Positions 9,163 through 18,320 of a stretch of 64,000 nucleotides of DNA are shown piece by piece. A program made the translations under genes and the position numbers. Under the pieces are notes generated by a model. It was not told the origin of the DNA. It worked only from the letters and a program-made list of their open reading frames with translations, and did no database searches. Source of the stretch: Renibacterium salmoninarum ATCC 33209 (GTDB lineage Bacteria > Actinomycetota > Actinomycetes > Actinomycetales > Micrococcaceae); assembly GCF_000018885.1 (NCBI RefSeq), contig NC_010168.1, forward strand, positions 2,480,001 through 2,544,000, read 5' to 3'. The stretch's first letter is position 1. Each line of letters begins with the position of its first letter.

Positions 9163-9939
9163 ATGTTGGCTGAAGCGCGACGCAGCGTCATCACGGACAC
9201 TGTCAAACGCGAGCAGGTCGTCCGAGTTGCAGATCTCGCTGAGACCCTGGGTGTCTCGCTCATGACCGTGCGGCGAGACATCGATGCGCTACATGATGCT
9301 GGCGAGTTAGAGAAGATTCACGGTGGCGCAAAAACCCGATCTCAATCAAGCATGTATGAGCCAGGTTTTGAACTAAAGTCCACCCAGGCCGCGCCGGAAA
9401 AGGAAGCTATCGCCAGATCCGCAGCTTCCTTGGTGGAAGAAGGCATGGCTGTGGGTCTGAGCGCCGGGACCACCACCTGGACGCTGGCAAAGTATTTGGT
9501 GCCCGCGAAACGGCTAACTATTTTCACCAACTCGGTTCGGGTGGCCAACGTCTTCCATGAAGCACATTCCAGCAATACCGTGCTGCTGACCGGTGGTGAG
9601 CGAACGCCGTCGGACGCATTGGTTGGACCGATGGCTACCCAATCATTGCAACACCTACATTTGGACATGCTTTTTATGGGGGTGCACGGAATGGATGCGC
9701 ACGCCGGCTTTACCACGCCAAACATGCCCGAAGCTGAAATGGACCGCGCGCTCATTGCCACCTCACATCGAGTGGTGGTCCTTGCCGATCACAGCAAATG
9801 GGGCACCCTTGGCGTCTCCTCAATTGCTAGCTTTGACCAGATCGACGAAATGATTTCCGACGAAGGGCTGCCAGCTGAGGCTGTCTCTTTTTTGACTGGC
9901 CAAGTTCGCCGGTTATGGCTGGTCTCAGTCCCGCAATAA
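9163..9939 (+). CDS. DeoR-family transcriptional regulator
   Basis: 258 residues. The N-terminal DeoR helix-turn-helix reads [20 protein letters not shown] followed by the EKIHGGA turn. The C-terminal sugar-phosphate isomerase-like sensor domain carries [21 protein letters not shown] and the signature LADHSKWG. Regulators of this family usually repress sugar catabolic operons and respond to a phosphorylated sugar. It is the last gene of the 5954-9939 operon, three bases after the permease, so autoregulation of that operon is the simplest reading. Intact. Confidence 0.92.
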   Translation: MLAEARRSVITDTVKREQVVRVADLAETLGVSLMTVRRDIDALHDAGELEKIHGGAKTRSQSSMYEPGFELKSTQAAPEKEAIARSAASLVEEGMAVGLSAGTTTWTLAKYLVPAKRLTIFTNSVRVANVFHEAHSSNTVLLTGGERTPSDALVGPMATQSLQHLHLDMLFMGVHGMDAHAGFTTPNMPEAEMDRALIATSHRVVVLADHSKWGTLGVSSIASFDQIDEMISDEGLPAEAVSFLTGQVRRLWLVSVPQ

Positions 9940-9953
9940 GGCATACTGAAGCC

Positions 9954-10397
9954 ATGACTTCCACCGGCAACTTCTTGGTGCTCAACGGGCCTAATCTGAA
10001 CCTGCTCGGCACTCGCGAGCCCGCGGTCTACGGCACCGCGACTTTGGACGAAGTGAATGAGCTGTGCATCGAAACGGCTGAGGCTTTAGGTTTTTCGGTG
10101 GAATGTATCCAGTCGAATCATGAAGGCGATCTCATCGACGCGATTCATGCCGCCCGCGGAACTGCTGATGGCATTGTCATTAATGCTGGCGCATACTCAC
10201 ATACCTCAATTGCATTACGGGATGCGATCTCCTCGGTGCAACTACCCGCCGTCGAGGTGCATATTTCCAATGTGCACGCGCGGGAAGATTTCCGGCAGCA
10301 TTCGCACCTTTCGGCCGTCTCCACTGCCGTGATTGTTGGCGCCGGGATTAGCGGATACAAATTCGCAATTGAGCGCCTGGCCGCCTTGCAGCTCTAG
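9954..10397 (+). CDS. aroQ: type II 3-dehydroquinate dehydratase
   Basis: 147 residues from ATG 9954. It converts 3-dehydroquinate to 3-dehydroshikimate in the shikimate pathway, as a cytoplasmic dodecamer in known members. All family blocks are visible: [16 protein letters not shown] with the lid loop after it, the catalytic tyrosine in [30 protein letters not shown] and the histidine-containing [15 protein letters not shown]. An in-frame start at 9915 would add 13 non-conserved residues and overlap deoR, so 9954 is preferred. Intact, 14 bp after the DeoR gene, and nearly touching the convergent protease gene. Confidence 0.95.
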   Translation: MTSTGNFLVLNGPNLNLLGTREPAVYGTATLDEVNELCIETAEALGFSVECIQSNHEGDLIDAIHAARGTADGIVINAGAYSHTSIALRDAISSVQLPAVEVHISNVHAREDFRQHSHLSAVSTAVIVGAGISGYKFAIERLAALQL

Positions 10398-10400
10398 CTT

Positions 10401-11579
10401 TTACTTCTTAGTGCATTGGCCGGAAGAAACTTCCCGGTTGAGCCCTGCGGCTTGTTCAACCACCGGCGAGACTTCCTTCAGCGTGAAGGCGTAACCCACC
10501 TGCTGATTAGAATCTGCTTTAGCGAAGACCACGCCAACAACCTTGCCGTTCATGTCCAGCAATGGACCGCCAGAGTTACCTGGTTGCACATCACCGGCTA
10601 GTTGGTACACCTCTTCAGGGTGATTATTGCCGCCGTAGATATTTGGCACTAACACGGTGCCTTTGCTCTGCACAGAGGCTGGCTTCGATTGGAATGGTCC
10701 GCCAAAGGGGAATCCTTGAAAAGCGGTTTGCGATCCGTTGGCCAGCTCAGCTCCCAGAGCCAAAGGTTGCACGCCGAGCCCGTCCACGGCGAGTACCGCA
10801 AGATCCTGCTCCGGGTCAAAGAAAACAATTCGCGCAGGCATGGCGCCGTTCGGCGTCTCGACGACGGGCTGGCTCACCCCGGCAACAACGTGTGCGTTAG
10901 TAATCACTCGGTTGGGCGCGGCAACAAAACCTGAACCGGTCTGGTTTTGGCCACATTGGAAGGCCGTTCCGGTGATTTTCAAAACCGACTGCGCCGCGTT
11001 GTTCAATGCGGGGGTATCAGTGCGGGCATCAGGCGGCGTCTGAGTGACCGGGCCCAGCTGGTTGAAGAGCTGCGGGATGCCCTGGCTGACTACTGCGGAA
11101 CGCCACTGCGCAATCGCCTGTTTGATCGGCGTCGGGGTGAAGGAATCAATTGTCCGGATCACGCCGGATTGGCTAATCACTTGCGATACAAAAGGCACGC
11201 CCAAGTTAGACAAGCTGAACGCAACTGGTGAAATCAGCAACGCCGCGATGACAAACGAAGCAACTGCGCCAAAGATTCGGTTGATTGCCTTCAGCGGCTT
11301 CAGCCGGACGCCCCGACTCAGCCAACTGCCGATGCCAACACCGATTGAATACCCAACCACAATAAAAGCCAGGGCAGAACCGACGACGGCGGCCAGTCGC
11401 CAACCAGAGTCTCCCACCCAGTTGCTGACCAAGGGGACCGCGAAGAAGGCGCCCACCGCACCCGCGGCAAAGCCAAGAATGCCGCAGAGGCTGATCAGAA
11501 AACCAACCCGCCAACCATAGAAGAGCTGCCAGATCAACAAAATAAGCAGCGGAATATCGAGCCAGCTCAGACCGAACAT
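10401..11579 (-). CDS. membrane-anchored MarP-like serine protease (CvpA plus trypsin domain)
   Basis: 392 residues. Four transmembrane helices at residues 1-130 form a CvpA-like domain (GWRVGFLISLCGILGF). An extracytoplasmic linker and a chymotrypsin-fold protease follow. The catalytic triad is present: histidine in VITNAHVVAG, aspartate in DPEQDLAVLAV, serine in VQPGNSGGPLL. Two cysteines (FQCGQ and SGQCTKK) may form the stabilising disulfide known in mycobacterial MarP. MarP in Mycobacterium tuberculosis is needed for acid and oxidative stress resistance; a similar role here is inference. Convergent with aroQ, with a three-base gap. Confidence 0.9.
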   Translation of the reverse strand: MFGLSWLDIPLLILLIWQLFYGWRVGFLISLCGILGFAAGAVGAFFAVPLVSNWVGDSGWRLAAVVGSALAFIVVGYSIGVGIGSWLSRGVRLKPLKAINRIFGAVASFVIAALLISPVAFSLSNLGVPFVSQVISQSGVIRTIDSFTPTPIKQAIAQWRSAVVSQGIPQLFNQLGPVTQTPPDARTDTPALNNAAQSVLKITGTAFQCGQNQTGSGFVAAPNRVITNAHVVAGVSQPVVETPNGAMPARIVFFDPEQDLAVLAVDGLGVQPLALGAELANGSQTAFQGFPFGGPFQSKPASVQSKGTVLVPNIYGGNNHPEEVYQLAGDVQPGNSGGPLLDMNGKVVGVVFAKADSNQQVGYAFTLKEVSPVVEQAAGLNREVSSGQCTKK

Positions 11580-11776
11580 GCACCATTCCCGTCTCGATAA
11601 AGTCGAACTTATAGTCTACCCGGCCACCTTGAGAGCGGGATTTGCAAGCGCTTCGAATCGAACATTGCACCGCCTCGGCATCCCGGGAATGCCAAGTTAG
11701 TCACATTTACGCCAATTATCTGAAAGAATCGAAGAAATATCGAATCAAACGCGCTGAATTTTACACAGGAGATTTC

Positions 11777-12454
11777 ATGGATATCGAAGTACTTCGCCGG
11801 GCACCGCTCTTCGCCACGTTGGACGACGAGGCTTTTAGGCTGCTCACGGATGAGCTCACCGAGGTGGACTTGTCCCGTGGCGCATCGGTCTTCCATGAGG
11901 GTGATCAGGGCGATCAGCTGTATTTCATCGTCTCTGGCAAGGTGAAACTGGGACGAACCGCGCCGGATGGCCGTGAGTCATTGCTGGCCATCCTCGGCCC
12001 GGGTGAATTGTTCGGTGAAATGGCGCTCTTTGATCCGAGTCCGCGCACCGCAACTGCCACCGCCGTTTCGGAGACCCGCCTTGCCGGTCTGCGCAACGAG
12101 AGCTTGCGTGCGCTGCTGCAGACTAGTCCGGAAGTTTCAGCCCAGCTGCTGCAGGCGCTTGCTCGTCGGCTACGTCGCACCAACGACAATCTCTCTGACC
12201 TGGTGTTCTCCGATGTTCCTGGCCGGGTGGCCAAGGCGCTTATCGACTTGTCCGAGCGCTTCGGCCGGCCGGCTACCGACGGCGTCTTGGTGGCGCACGA
12301 GTTGACTCAGGAAGAATTGGCGCAACTCGTTGGCGCTTCGCGCGAGACGGTCAACAAGGCACTAGCCGAGTTCGTCCAGCGCGGTTGGTTGCGCCTCGAA
12401 GCGCGCGCCGTCGTCATTCTGGATATCAACCGGTTGCGCCAGCGCAGCCGCTAG
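11777..12454 (+). CDS. Crp/Fnr-family transcriptional regulator (GlxR-like)
   Basis: 225 residues starting at ATG 11777, preceded by AGGAGA. The N-terminal cyclic-nucleotide-binding domain has LYFIVSGKVKLGR and the phosphate-binding cassette GELFGEMALFDPSPRTATA, whose Gly-Glu-(x)-Ala...Arg-Thr pattern is the cAMP-binding form. The C-terminal winged helix contains ELTQEELAQLVGASRETVNK as recognition helix. Length and order match actinobacterial GlxR/Crp global regulators of carbon metabolism. It is divergent from the MarP-like gene across about 200 bp and followed by a 68-bp perfect palindrome. Intact. Confidence 0.92.
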   Translation: MDIEVLRRAPLFATLDDEAFRLLTDELTEVDLSRGASVFHEGDQGDQLYFIVSGKVKLGRTAPDGRESLLAILGPGELFGEMALFDPSPRTATATAVSETRLAGLRNESLRALLQTSPEVSAQLLQALARRLRRTNDNLSDLVFSDVPGRVAKALIDLSERFGRPATDGVLVAHELTQEELAQLVGASRETVNKALAEFVQRGWLRLEARAVVILDINRLRQRSR

Positions 12455-12489
12455 TCCTCGCTTGCAGCCGTTAGTCCTCGTTTAACGTA

Positions 12490-12557
12490 CGAATGCCACC
12501 GTTATTGGTTGGAGCCGCCGAAATTTCGGCGGCTCCAACCAATAACGGTGGCATTCG
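12490..12557. terminator. 68-bp perfect palindrome between convergent genes
   Basis: Two 34-base arms (12490-12523 and 12524-12557) are exact reverse complements with no spacer. The outer part begins CGAATGCCACCGTTATTGG, and the centre is GCCGAAATTTCGGC. It lies between crp (ending 12454) and the NUDIX gene (ending 12569), so it may act as a two-way terminator. There is no strong T-run, and 34-bp arms without a loop exceed an ordinary intrinsic terminator. Confidence 0.6.
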
Positions 12558-12568
12558 CTGTTTAAGGT

Positions 12569-13522
12569 TTAGCGTTCGCGGCAAATGCCGTCCGGCATCG
12601 CGGCCACATCTACTTCAAGCCAAAATTCGCCGTCTTCCACCACGAGGCGTGGTTTGTAGGCGGCACCGGAACGTTTGTGGTTCAAGTAGGCGATGCAGCC
12701 GCGCGAGATAGCGATCTTGCTCAGGATCAGATCGAAACCGGAGCTAACTAGCTCGAATAACGGGCGACCGACGGTGTTGGGTAGACCGATTTCGTCACCG
12801 AGGGCCGTGCTGTTCGGCTCCGCGACAAGCTTTGGTGGACAGGCCCAGCGGCCCCAGAGGCTTTTACTCTCCAGCGGGGTGGGGGTTTGGTTCACCGGAG
12901 CAGCTGCAGCAAAGTAGCGGGTATTGAAGCGTCGGTGCGCAAAATCCGGGCTAATCCAGTTGACCACTGGCTTAAGCAGGTCGGTGCGCAGCACCAGTCC
13001 GCGTTTGCTCAGGATGTCTTGGAAGGAGAATTCCTGTGCGGCCAGCGCCTCACGCTTCTTCATCCATTCCGGCGAAGGTACGACGTCGATCAGTGACGAG
13101 GCGTCGGTGCCCGCCAACAGGATGCCGGTCTCTTCAAAAGTCTCCCGAATAACCGCGACTACGTGCTTGCGCGCGAGAGCGATGTCTTCGGTGCCCATGG
13201 TCTTAGCCCAAGCCGCTGGGCTGGGGCCGGCCCAGCGGCTGCTGGCGTCGACGTCGTCGGTTGCTTCCACCAAGCCGCCGGGGAAGGCCACCGTACCCAA
13301 GGGCGAATAGTGCTGGCGGTAACTGAGGAACGTCTCCGGGCCGTGCGCGCTATCGCGCAAAAGCACTAGCGAGGAGGCGAAACGGGCTTTGGTCGGAGTA
13401 CGCTCGCCGTGTTCTACCCAGCTTTGCGCAGCCTCGAGCTCGTCTTGCCAGACCCGAAACCGGCTTTTGAAAGCTGGTTTCGCTAGTGCGGATCCTGTCG
13501 CTGAATTACTGGAACTCAACAA
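12569..13522 (-). CDS. NUDIX hydrolase (NUDT19-like, large form)
   Basis: About 317 residues. The Nudix region starts TVAFPGGLVEATDD and carries the catalytic helix RETFEETGILL. The segment between them is lengthened by about 40 residues, as in the NUDT19/RDC-type branch, which hydrolyses CoA esters in animals. The bacterial substrate is unknown. The start is uncertain: the longest form uses TTG at 13522 and overlaps the RidA gene by 17 bases, and I see no ATG before the conserved region. It forms a tight unit with the RidA and DUF4177 genes. Intact. Confidence 0.82.
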   Translation of the reverse strand: MLSSSNSATGSALAKPAFKSRFRVWQDELEAAQSWVEHGERTPTKARFASSLVLLRDSAHGPETFLSYRQHYSPLGTVAFPGGLVEATDDVDASSRWAGPSPAAWAKTMGTEDIALARKHVVAVIRETFEETGILLAGTDASSLIDVVPSPEWMKKREALAAQEFSFQDILSKRGLVLRTDLLKPVVNWISPDFAHRRFNTRYFAAAAPVNQTPTPLESKSLWGRWACPPKLVAEPNSTALGDEIGLPNTVGRPLFELVSSGFDLILSKIAISRGCIAYLNHKRSGAAYKPRLVVEDGEFWLEVDVAAMPDGICRER

Positions 13523-14015
13523 TCAAATCAACCTCCACGGGTGCGTCCAATGGCAATACTGCCACCCCCACCGCTGAACGGGCGTGCACACCGGCATCGC
13601 CCAATACTTTTCCTAGCAAATCTGATGCACCGTTGATCACTCCGGGCTGCCCAGTAAATGCTGGATCTGAGGCGACGAAGCCGCCAACTTTAACCACTCG
13701 CGTTACCCGGTCAAGATCGCCGATGACGCTCTTGACTGCGGCCAAAGCATTCAGGGCACAGATCGCGGAGAGGTCATAAGCGTCATCTGCCGAGACACCA
13801 GCGCCGACCTTTCCGGTTGCTGTGAGTTTTCCGCTCACCGTAGGCAGCTGGCCCGAGGTGTAAACGTGGTTACCGCTAATCACCGCAGGCACGTAAGCGG
13901 CGACCGGTGCAGGCACCGGCGGCAAGGTAAGGCCGAGCTCTTCCAGGCGCTGCTCGACGGCGGAGGTTGCGGCAGCACTCGCCTGTGTTGACGCGCCAGT
14001 TTGGGCTTCGCTCAC
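13506..14015 (-). CDS. RidA-family protein (YjgF/YER057c/UK114)
   Basis: 169 residues from GTG 14015. An alanine-rich N-terminal extension of about 35 residues precedes the RidA core, which includes GNHVYTSGQLPTVSGKL, ALNALAAVKSV, and the C-terminal block RSAVGVAVLPLDAPVEVDLI. The conserved arginine in ARSAVGV corresponds to the imine/enamine-binding arginine of RidA deaminases. Canonical RidA hydrolyses reactive enamine/imine intermediates from PLP enzymes. This longer form belongs to a less characterised subgroup. It starts two bases after the DUF4177 stop, so the two are co-translated. Confidence 0.88.
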   Translation of the reverse strand: MSEAQTGASTQASAAATSAVEQRLEELGLTLPPVPAPVAAYVPAVISGNHVYTSGQLPTVSGKLTATGKVGAGVSADDAYDLSAICALNALAAVKSVIGDLDRVTRVVKVGGFVASDPAFTGQPGVINGASDLLGKVLGDAGVHARSAVGVAVLPLDAPVEVDLIVEFQ

Positions 14016-14017
14016 GA

Positions 14018-14173
14018 TTACTGCTTCTCCCTCTTGAGGTAGGCCACAAGGCCCTTTCCGTCCGGGCCAGTGATGACCTCCACGAGCTCCCAGCCATCTT
14101 CACCCCATTGGTCGAGGATCTGCTTGGTGGCATGAATGATGAGCGGTATAGTCGCGTACTCCCACTTGGTCAT
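14018..14173 (-). CDS. DUF4177 small protein
   Basis: A 51-residue gene on the minus strand. It begins MTKWEYATIPLII and includes ILDQWGEDGWELVEVITG and VAYLKREKQ. The WEY...LNxxGxxGWELV pattern is that of DUF4177, a family of unknown function that often precedes RidA/NUDIX genes in actinobacteria. It shares a short divergent promoter region (14174-14209) with the penicillin-binding protein gene. It leads the DUF4177-RidA-NUDIX transcription unit. Confidence 0.85.
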   Translation of the reverse strand: MTKWEYATIPLIIHATKQILDQWGEDGWELVEVITGPDGKGLVAYLKREKQ

Positions 14174-14209
14174 ACCCTCAGATTAGCCTGCCCCCGGTAG
14201 ACTGGGAAA

Positions 14210-16486
14210 ATGGCTGTGCGAAAGAATCCGATCATCAACACTGCCACCACGCTGGGGAAGCTCATCGGCTTCCTTGCGGTGAGTGTGCTCTGCGGCGTCC
14301 TGGTAGCGGGGCTTGTTGTGCCCGTAACCGCTCTCGGTGGTAGCACCGTCAGCAATTCGATTACGGCGTTTGACAACCTGCCAGCAGAGCTGCAGGTTGG
14401 CGCACCGCAAGGTGTCACCAATATTTACGCCTCAGATGGCACCACGGTGATCGCCCGCCTGTTCAACCAGAACCGGGTTGAGGTGGGCATCGATCAGATG
14501 TCGCCCAATATCAAGAACGCTGTCGTCGCGATTGAAGATTCGCGTTATTACGAACACGGCGGCGTCGACCCGACCGGCATCTTGCGTGCCGCAGTTTCGC
14601 TCTTCTCCAAAGGTGGCCGCCAGGGCGCCTCCACTATCACGCAGCAATACGTAAACAACGTGATCATTCAGAACCTCGAAGCAGCAGGTAAGGGTGATCA
14701 GGCAAAGCTAGGTGGCGACAAAACTGCGGGTGACAAAATTCGCGAAATGAAGCTCGCCATTGCGGTGGAAAAACAGTACTCCAAACAGGACATCCTGAAG
14801 GGCTACTTGAACATCGTGAACTTTGCCAACGGAACCTATGGCATTCAGGCTGCTTCACAGTTCTATTTCGGTATCAATGCGACCGATCTAACGTTGGCGC
14901 AGGGCGCACTTTTGGCCGGCGTGGTAAATAGTCCCAGCTTTTACGATCCGGTCAAGAACCCCGACAATGCGAAGAGCCGCCGGGACCAGGTCTTGGATCG
15001 GATGCTTCAGCTGAAAATGGTCAACCAAGCCGACCACGATGCGGCTATTGCCACTCCGGTAGCTGTCACCCCGCACCCGAAGCCGCAGGGTTGCGCTACC
15101 GCGTCGATGGCGCCGTTCTTCTGCGACTATGTGCTCCGAACTTTCTTAAACAATCCCGATTACGGAGCTACCGAGGCCGACCGAGCACAATTGCTCTATC
15201 AAGGCGGGTTGAGCATCAAAACCACGTTGGATCCCAACGCACAAAAAATTACTCAAGACCTTGAAGATCAAACGAGCAGCCCCGACGATATCCAACGATT
15301 GAACCGTGGCTCAGCGATGGTGAGCGTGGAACCCGGTACCGGGAAAATCCTCACTATGGCTCAGAACTTTAAAATGTCTGATCAAGCCGCAAATGGTCAA
15401 ACTTCATACAACTTCAGCGTCCCCAAGACAGACTTAGATGGAAACTCGTTAAACGGCCTCGGCACGATGCAGGTCGGCTCTACGATGAAACCATTCACCT
15501 TTGCTGCTTGGTTGCAAGCAGGGAAATCCATGAATGCGACCGTCGATGGCAGTCAGCGAAGGTATCCAGCAGGCTATCCTTGGAAAAATAGCTGTGGAAC
15601 TACCTCTAGCAACTATGCGGGAACAGCTGACAACCCCCTGCTTTCAAATGACAGCCTCCGAGACTACAACAACTGGAATGTCCTCGACGGTCTAGTAAGC
15701 TCAATCAACACCGTGACATTTGCGGCAGCAGCCCAGCTCGATTTCTGTAACATCAAGAAAATTACCGAGGCCGCTGGCATTCTTACCGGTGATACTCGGA
15801 AGCCTTTGTCATTCGAATATGCGTCGGACCTACTAGGTTCAAACAGTATCGACCCACTGACGATGGCGAATGCTTTTGCCACGTTCGCCAACAAGGGCAC
15901 TTATTGCAGCCCAATTGCGATTGCAAGTGTGTCCGATCCTTCCGGGAAACAGCTGCCAGTGCCATCAGCAAACTGCAAATCAACGTTCATCACGCCGGAC
16001 GTAGCAGCTGGAATGCTTTACGCAATGCAGCAAGTTTTTGCCCGAAGAGATGGATCCGGTTCGTTGATAAATCCGAATTTGCGCGCCTTCCAATCCACAG
16101 CCAATATTGGCGGTAAGACTGGTACTACAACCGGAAACCAGGATACTTGGGTGGTTGGTACCACCAGTGGAATCGCTACCGCGTCTTGGTTCGGCAACCC
16201 TACGGGATCCTTGTCAGACAACTACGTCAACCAAGGTGTCACGATCAATGGCGTCCCATACGCCCAACTAGACGGTGCAAATATTGCCGGTACAGCGTTT
16301 AGTAAATTGATGCAACAAGTGGCTCCCAATTACAACAAAGCCGCATTCCCAACGCCACCGGCAAAAATGGTCAACGGAACTCCACCGCCGGCACCACCGA
16401 AGCAGAACACCTCACCGTCGAGCCCACCGGCTAGCCCACCCGCAAATACGCCAGCTCCGCCCGCAGACGGCGGCACCAAGCCCTGA
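14210..16486 (+). CDS. class A penicillin-binding protein (transglycosylase/transpeptidase)
   Basis: 758 residues: short cytoplasmic N-terminus, one membrane anchor (about residues 18-40), GT51 glycosyltransferase, transpeptidase, and a Pro/Ala-rich tail. The GT51 catalytic glutamate lies in AIEDSRYYEHGGVDPTG, followed by GASTITQQYVNN. The transpeptidase has the active-site serine in VGSTMKPF (about residue 424), SINTV as the SxN motif, and GKTGTT (about 636). It polymerises and crosslinks peptidoglycan. TAGACT at 14198-14203, close upstream of the start, is a -10 candidate. The gene overlaps the following metallophosphoesterase by one base. Intact. Confidence 0.95.
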   Translation: MAVRKNPIINTATTLGKLIGFLAVSVLCGVLVAGLVVPVTALGGSTVSNSITAFDNLPAELQVGAPQGVTNIYASDGTTVIARLFNQNRVEVGIDQMSPNIKNAVVAIEDSRYYEHGGVDPTGILRAAVSLFSKGGRQGASTITQQYVNNVIIQNLEAAGKGDQAKLGGDKTAGDKIREMKLAIAVEKQYSKQDILKGYLNIVNFANGTYGIQAASQFYFGINATDLTLAQGALLAGVVNSPSFYDPVKNPDNAKSRRDQVLDRMLQLKMVNQADHDAAIATPVAVTPHPKPQGCATASMAPFFCDYVLRTFLNNPDYGATEADRAQLLYQGGLSIKTTLDPNAQKITQDLEDQTSSPDDIQRLNRGSAMVSVEPGTGKILTMAQNFKMSDQAANGQTSYNFSVPKTDLDGNSLNGLGTMQVGSTMKPFTFAAWLQAGKSMNATVDGSQRRYPAGYPWKNSCGTTSSNYAGTADNPLLSNDSLRDYNNWNVLDGLVSSINTVTFAAAAQLDFCNIKKITEAAGILTGDTRKPLSFEYASDLLGSNSIDPLTMANAFATFANKGTYCSPIAIASVSDPSGKQLPVPSANCKSTFITPDVAAGMLYAMQQVFARRDGSGSLINPNLRAFQSTANIGGKTGTTTGNQDTWVVGTTSGIATASWFGNPTGSLSDNYVNQGVTINGVPYAQLDGANIAGTAFSKLMQQVAPNYNKAAFPTPPAKMVNGTPPPAPPKQNTSPSSPPASPPANTPAPPADGGTKP

Positions 16487-17427
16487 TGAGCGCTGCTGAA
16501 CCGGTCCGACGTCGGAATCCTTGGCTGACCGGCGTCGGAACCATGGCTGGGGTTGGCGCGGCCTGCGTTGCCTACGGAGCCTTGATTGAGCGCAACTGGT
16601 TCGATCTTCGCCGAGAGACCGTACCGGTCTTGCCCGCTGGCTCCGCGCCGGTCAGGGTGCTGCACCTTTCGGACATTCATATGGATGTCCGGCAGAAACG
16701 CAAAACGGATTGGTTGCAGAGCCTCGCTGATCTGAAACCAGATTTGGTAGTCAATACGGGCGATAACTTGACCAACCCCAAAGCAATTGCGCCGCTCCTC
16801 GAAGCGCTGGCTCCTTTGATGGATTTTCCTGGTGTCTTTGTGTCCGGGTCGAATGACTACTACGCCCCGATTCTTAAGAACCCGGCAGTGTATTTGCAGC
16901 GCAAGCGGAAAGCGCCAAAAAATCAGCCGATTCATCTGGATACCGCCAGGATGCATGCGGGCTTTGGCGCTGCTGGCTGGGTCGAAATGACCAACCGAAA
17001 TCAGTCGTTGGCCATCAATGGAATCCGCTTCGACTTCAGCGGCGTGGACGACCCACATCTAAATCGCGAACGCTACGCTGGCTGGCCGATGGGGTCCTCC
17101 AGCCAGGATTCGTCCCCCCATGTGAAGATTGCGCTGACACACGCTCCTTATCAGCGCGTATTGGACCATTTCACCGCCGACGGCGCAGATTTTATCCTGG
17201 CCGGCCACACTCACGGCGGCCAGCTCTGCATCCCAGGCTACGGAGCTTTGGTGAGCAATTGTGATTTGCCAACCTGGCGCGCCAAAGGCCTCAACGATTG
17301 GCAAAGCAACGGGCGTTCGACGCCGGTCAATGTCTCCGGCGGAATCGGGACTTCGCGCTTCGCGCCAGTGCGGTTTGCCTGCCGACCGGAAGCTGTTTTG
17401 TTAGAACTAGCCAGCCGCGTTGGGTGA
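16486..17427 (+). CDS. membrane-anchored calcineurin-like metallophosphoesterase
   Basis: 313 residues with one N-terminal hydrophobic segment (LTGVGTMAGVGAACVAYGAL). The binuclear-metal phosphoesterase motifs follow in order: LHLSDIHMDV, VNTGDNLTNP, SGSNDYYAP (variant of GNHD), and ILAGHTHGGQLCIPGYG. This is the YaeI/DUF-type layout whose members act on membrane phosphodiesters. The true substrate is unknown. The start codon overlaps the PBP stop (TGATG), a pairing seen in many actinobacteria, which suggests a link to envelope metabolism. Intact. Confidence 0.9.
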   Translation: MSAAEPVRRRNPWLTGVGTMAGVGAACVAYGALIERNWFDLRRETVPVLPAGSAPVRVLHLSDIHMDVRQKRKTDWLQSLADLKPDLVVNTGDNLTNPKAIAPLLEALAPLMDFPGVFVSGSNDYYAPILKNPAVYLQRKRKAPKNQPIHLDTARMHAGFGAAGWVEMTNRNQSLAINGIRFDFSGVDDPHLNRERYAGWPMGSSSQDSSPHVKIALTHAPYQRVLDHFTADGADFILAGHTHGGQLCIPGYGALVSNCDLPTWRAKGLNDWQSNGRSTPVNVSGGIGTSRFAPVRFACRPEAVLLELASRVG

Positions 17428-17519
17428 CTAGTATCTCATTTGATTGAAATCCGAATCACCTAATCGAAACAGCGCTTTGTACGCTTGACTAAGCAGGCAC
17501 ACGATAATAATCTACTGAA

Positions 17520-17996
17520 ATGATTATTAGGTCGAACTCGTCCTTGAAAAGAATCCTTCTTTCGATTTTCGCTGCGCTGGGCTTGCTCTCAGGCTCGCTA
17601 GCATTGGCCTCAGCGGCTAGCGCCGCCTCCTGATATTACTCGAGCTGCTACCATCAAGATCCCCAAAATTCAGGCTGCGGCAATGATGCCATAACGATTG
17701 GCTGGGTCCATAGCGGGCTTGAAATTAGGTGGTCTAGGGCATGTCAAGCCACCTGGCTGAGAGTCGCTACTGGTGGAACTTACCATCTTCAAACGTATGA
17801 TGGAGTATACGGGGGAGGTCATTTTGGATGGGTAAACCCGCGCTCATATTACGTATTTGGCGGACCCACCGCAGGAGCGCCAAACTGGACGGCGATGGCA
17901 CCCAGGGGAACTGGAGAAGGCGTTAGAGTGGCGACTGGGCCCTACTCCTGGAGCATAATTTTGACACGTCAGCGTCTAAGTCCGGTCAGTTCGTAA
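17520..17996 (+). pseudogene. secreted DUF2690-like protein, stopped right after its signal peptide
   Basis: ATG 17520 opens a classic signal peptide: basic start, then ILLSIFAALGLLSGSLALA and AASAAS. TGA follows at 17631-17633. The same frame continues to TAA 17994-17996 as YYSSCYHQDPQNSGCGND, LEIRWSRACQATWLRV and GPTAGAPNWTAMAPRGTGEG. The C...DPQxxGCxxDA...LExRxSxxCxxxWxRV spacing is that of DUF2690, small secreted actinobacterial proteins of unknown function. One nonsense change therefore separates export signal from mature domain. The exact original 3' end is unsure, because coding-like sequence appears in another frame after about 17960. Confidence 0.65.
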
Positions 17997-18320
17997 AGAC
18001 GGGAAAAGCCGTCCTTGGATCATGGGAGTCATGCGGTTATGGTCGAGCGGCATCGGGGAACCTCATTCCTTCGGGGCTGGACCTGCGGATCCTAGAGTCA
18101 GAGTTGTCGTAACTTCTCCAAATTCGGGTTGATAAGAACCCCTAGCAAGCTCCAGCCATCAATCTCCAAAGATGTCGGAATTGATCCCAGCTACAAATAC
18201 GCCATGCAAGTTAACCTTGATGGTCCGGCATGTTAGTGACAAGTATGCAAAATCTCATTTAGGTCATAGCCGGTTATGGACCTAGAACGCTAGCTGTCAC
18301 CAGTATCGAAGAAGAGGCAA
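17997..18320 (+). other. gap with short coding-like remnants
   Basis: About 320 bp without a usable gene. Short plausible stretches occur in different frames, such as SGQFVKTGKAVLGSWESCGY (about 17980-18040) and AGPADPRVRVVVTSPNSG ending near 18132. These suggest the decayed tail of the DUF2690-like gene or of another secreted protein. No family could be assigned to them. Confidence 0.4.

Noticed and set aside
11660..11700. Crp-type operator upstream of crp
   Set aside because: GGCATCCCGGGAATGCC at about 11677 is only a near palindrome and does not match the TGTGA-N6-TCACA form expected for Crp/GlxR sites.
16330..17058. 242-codon minus-strand open frame opposite the PBP tail and metallophosphoesterase
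   Set aside because: Antisense to conserved motifs of both genes, with no coherent protein features.
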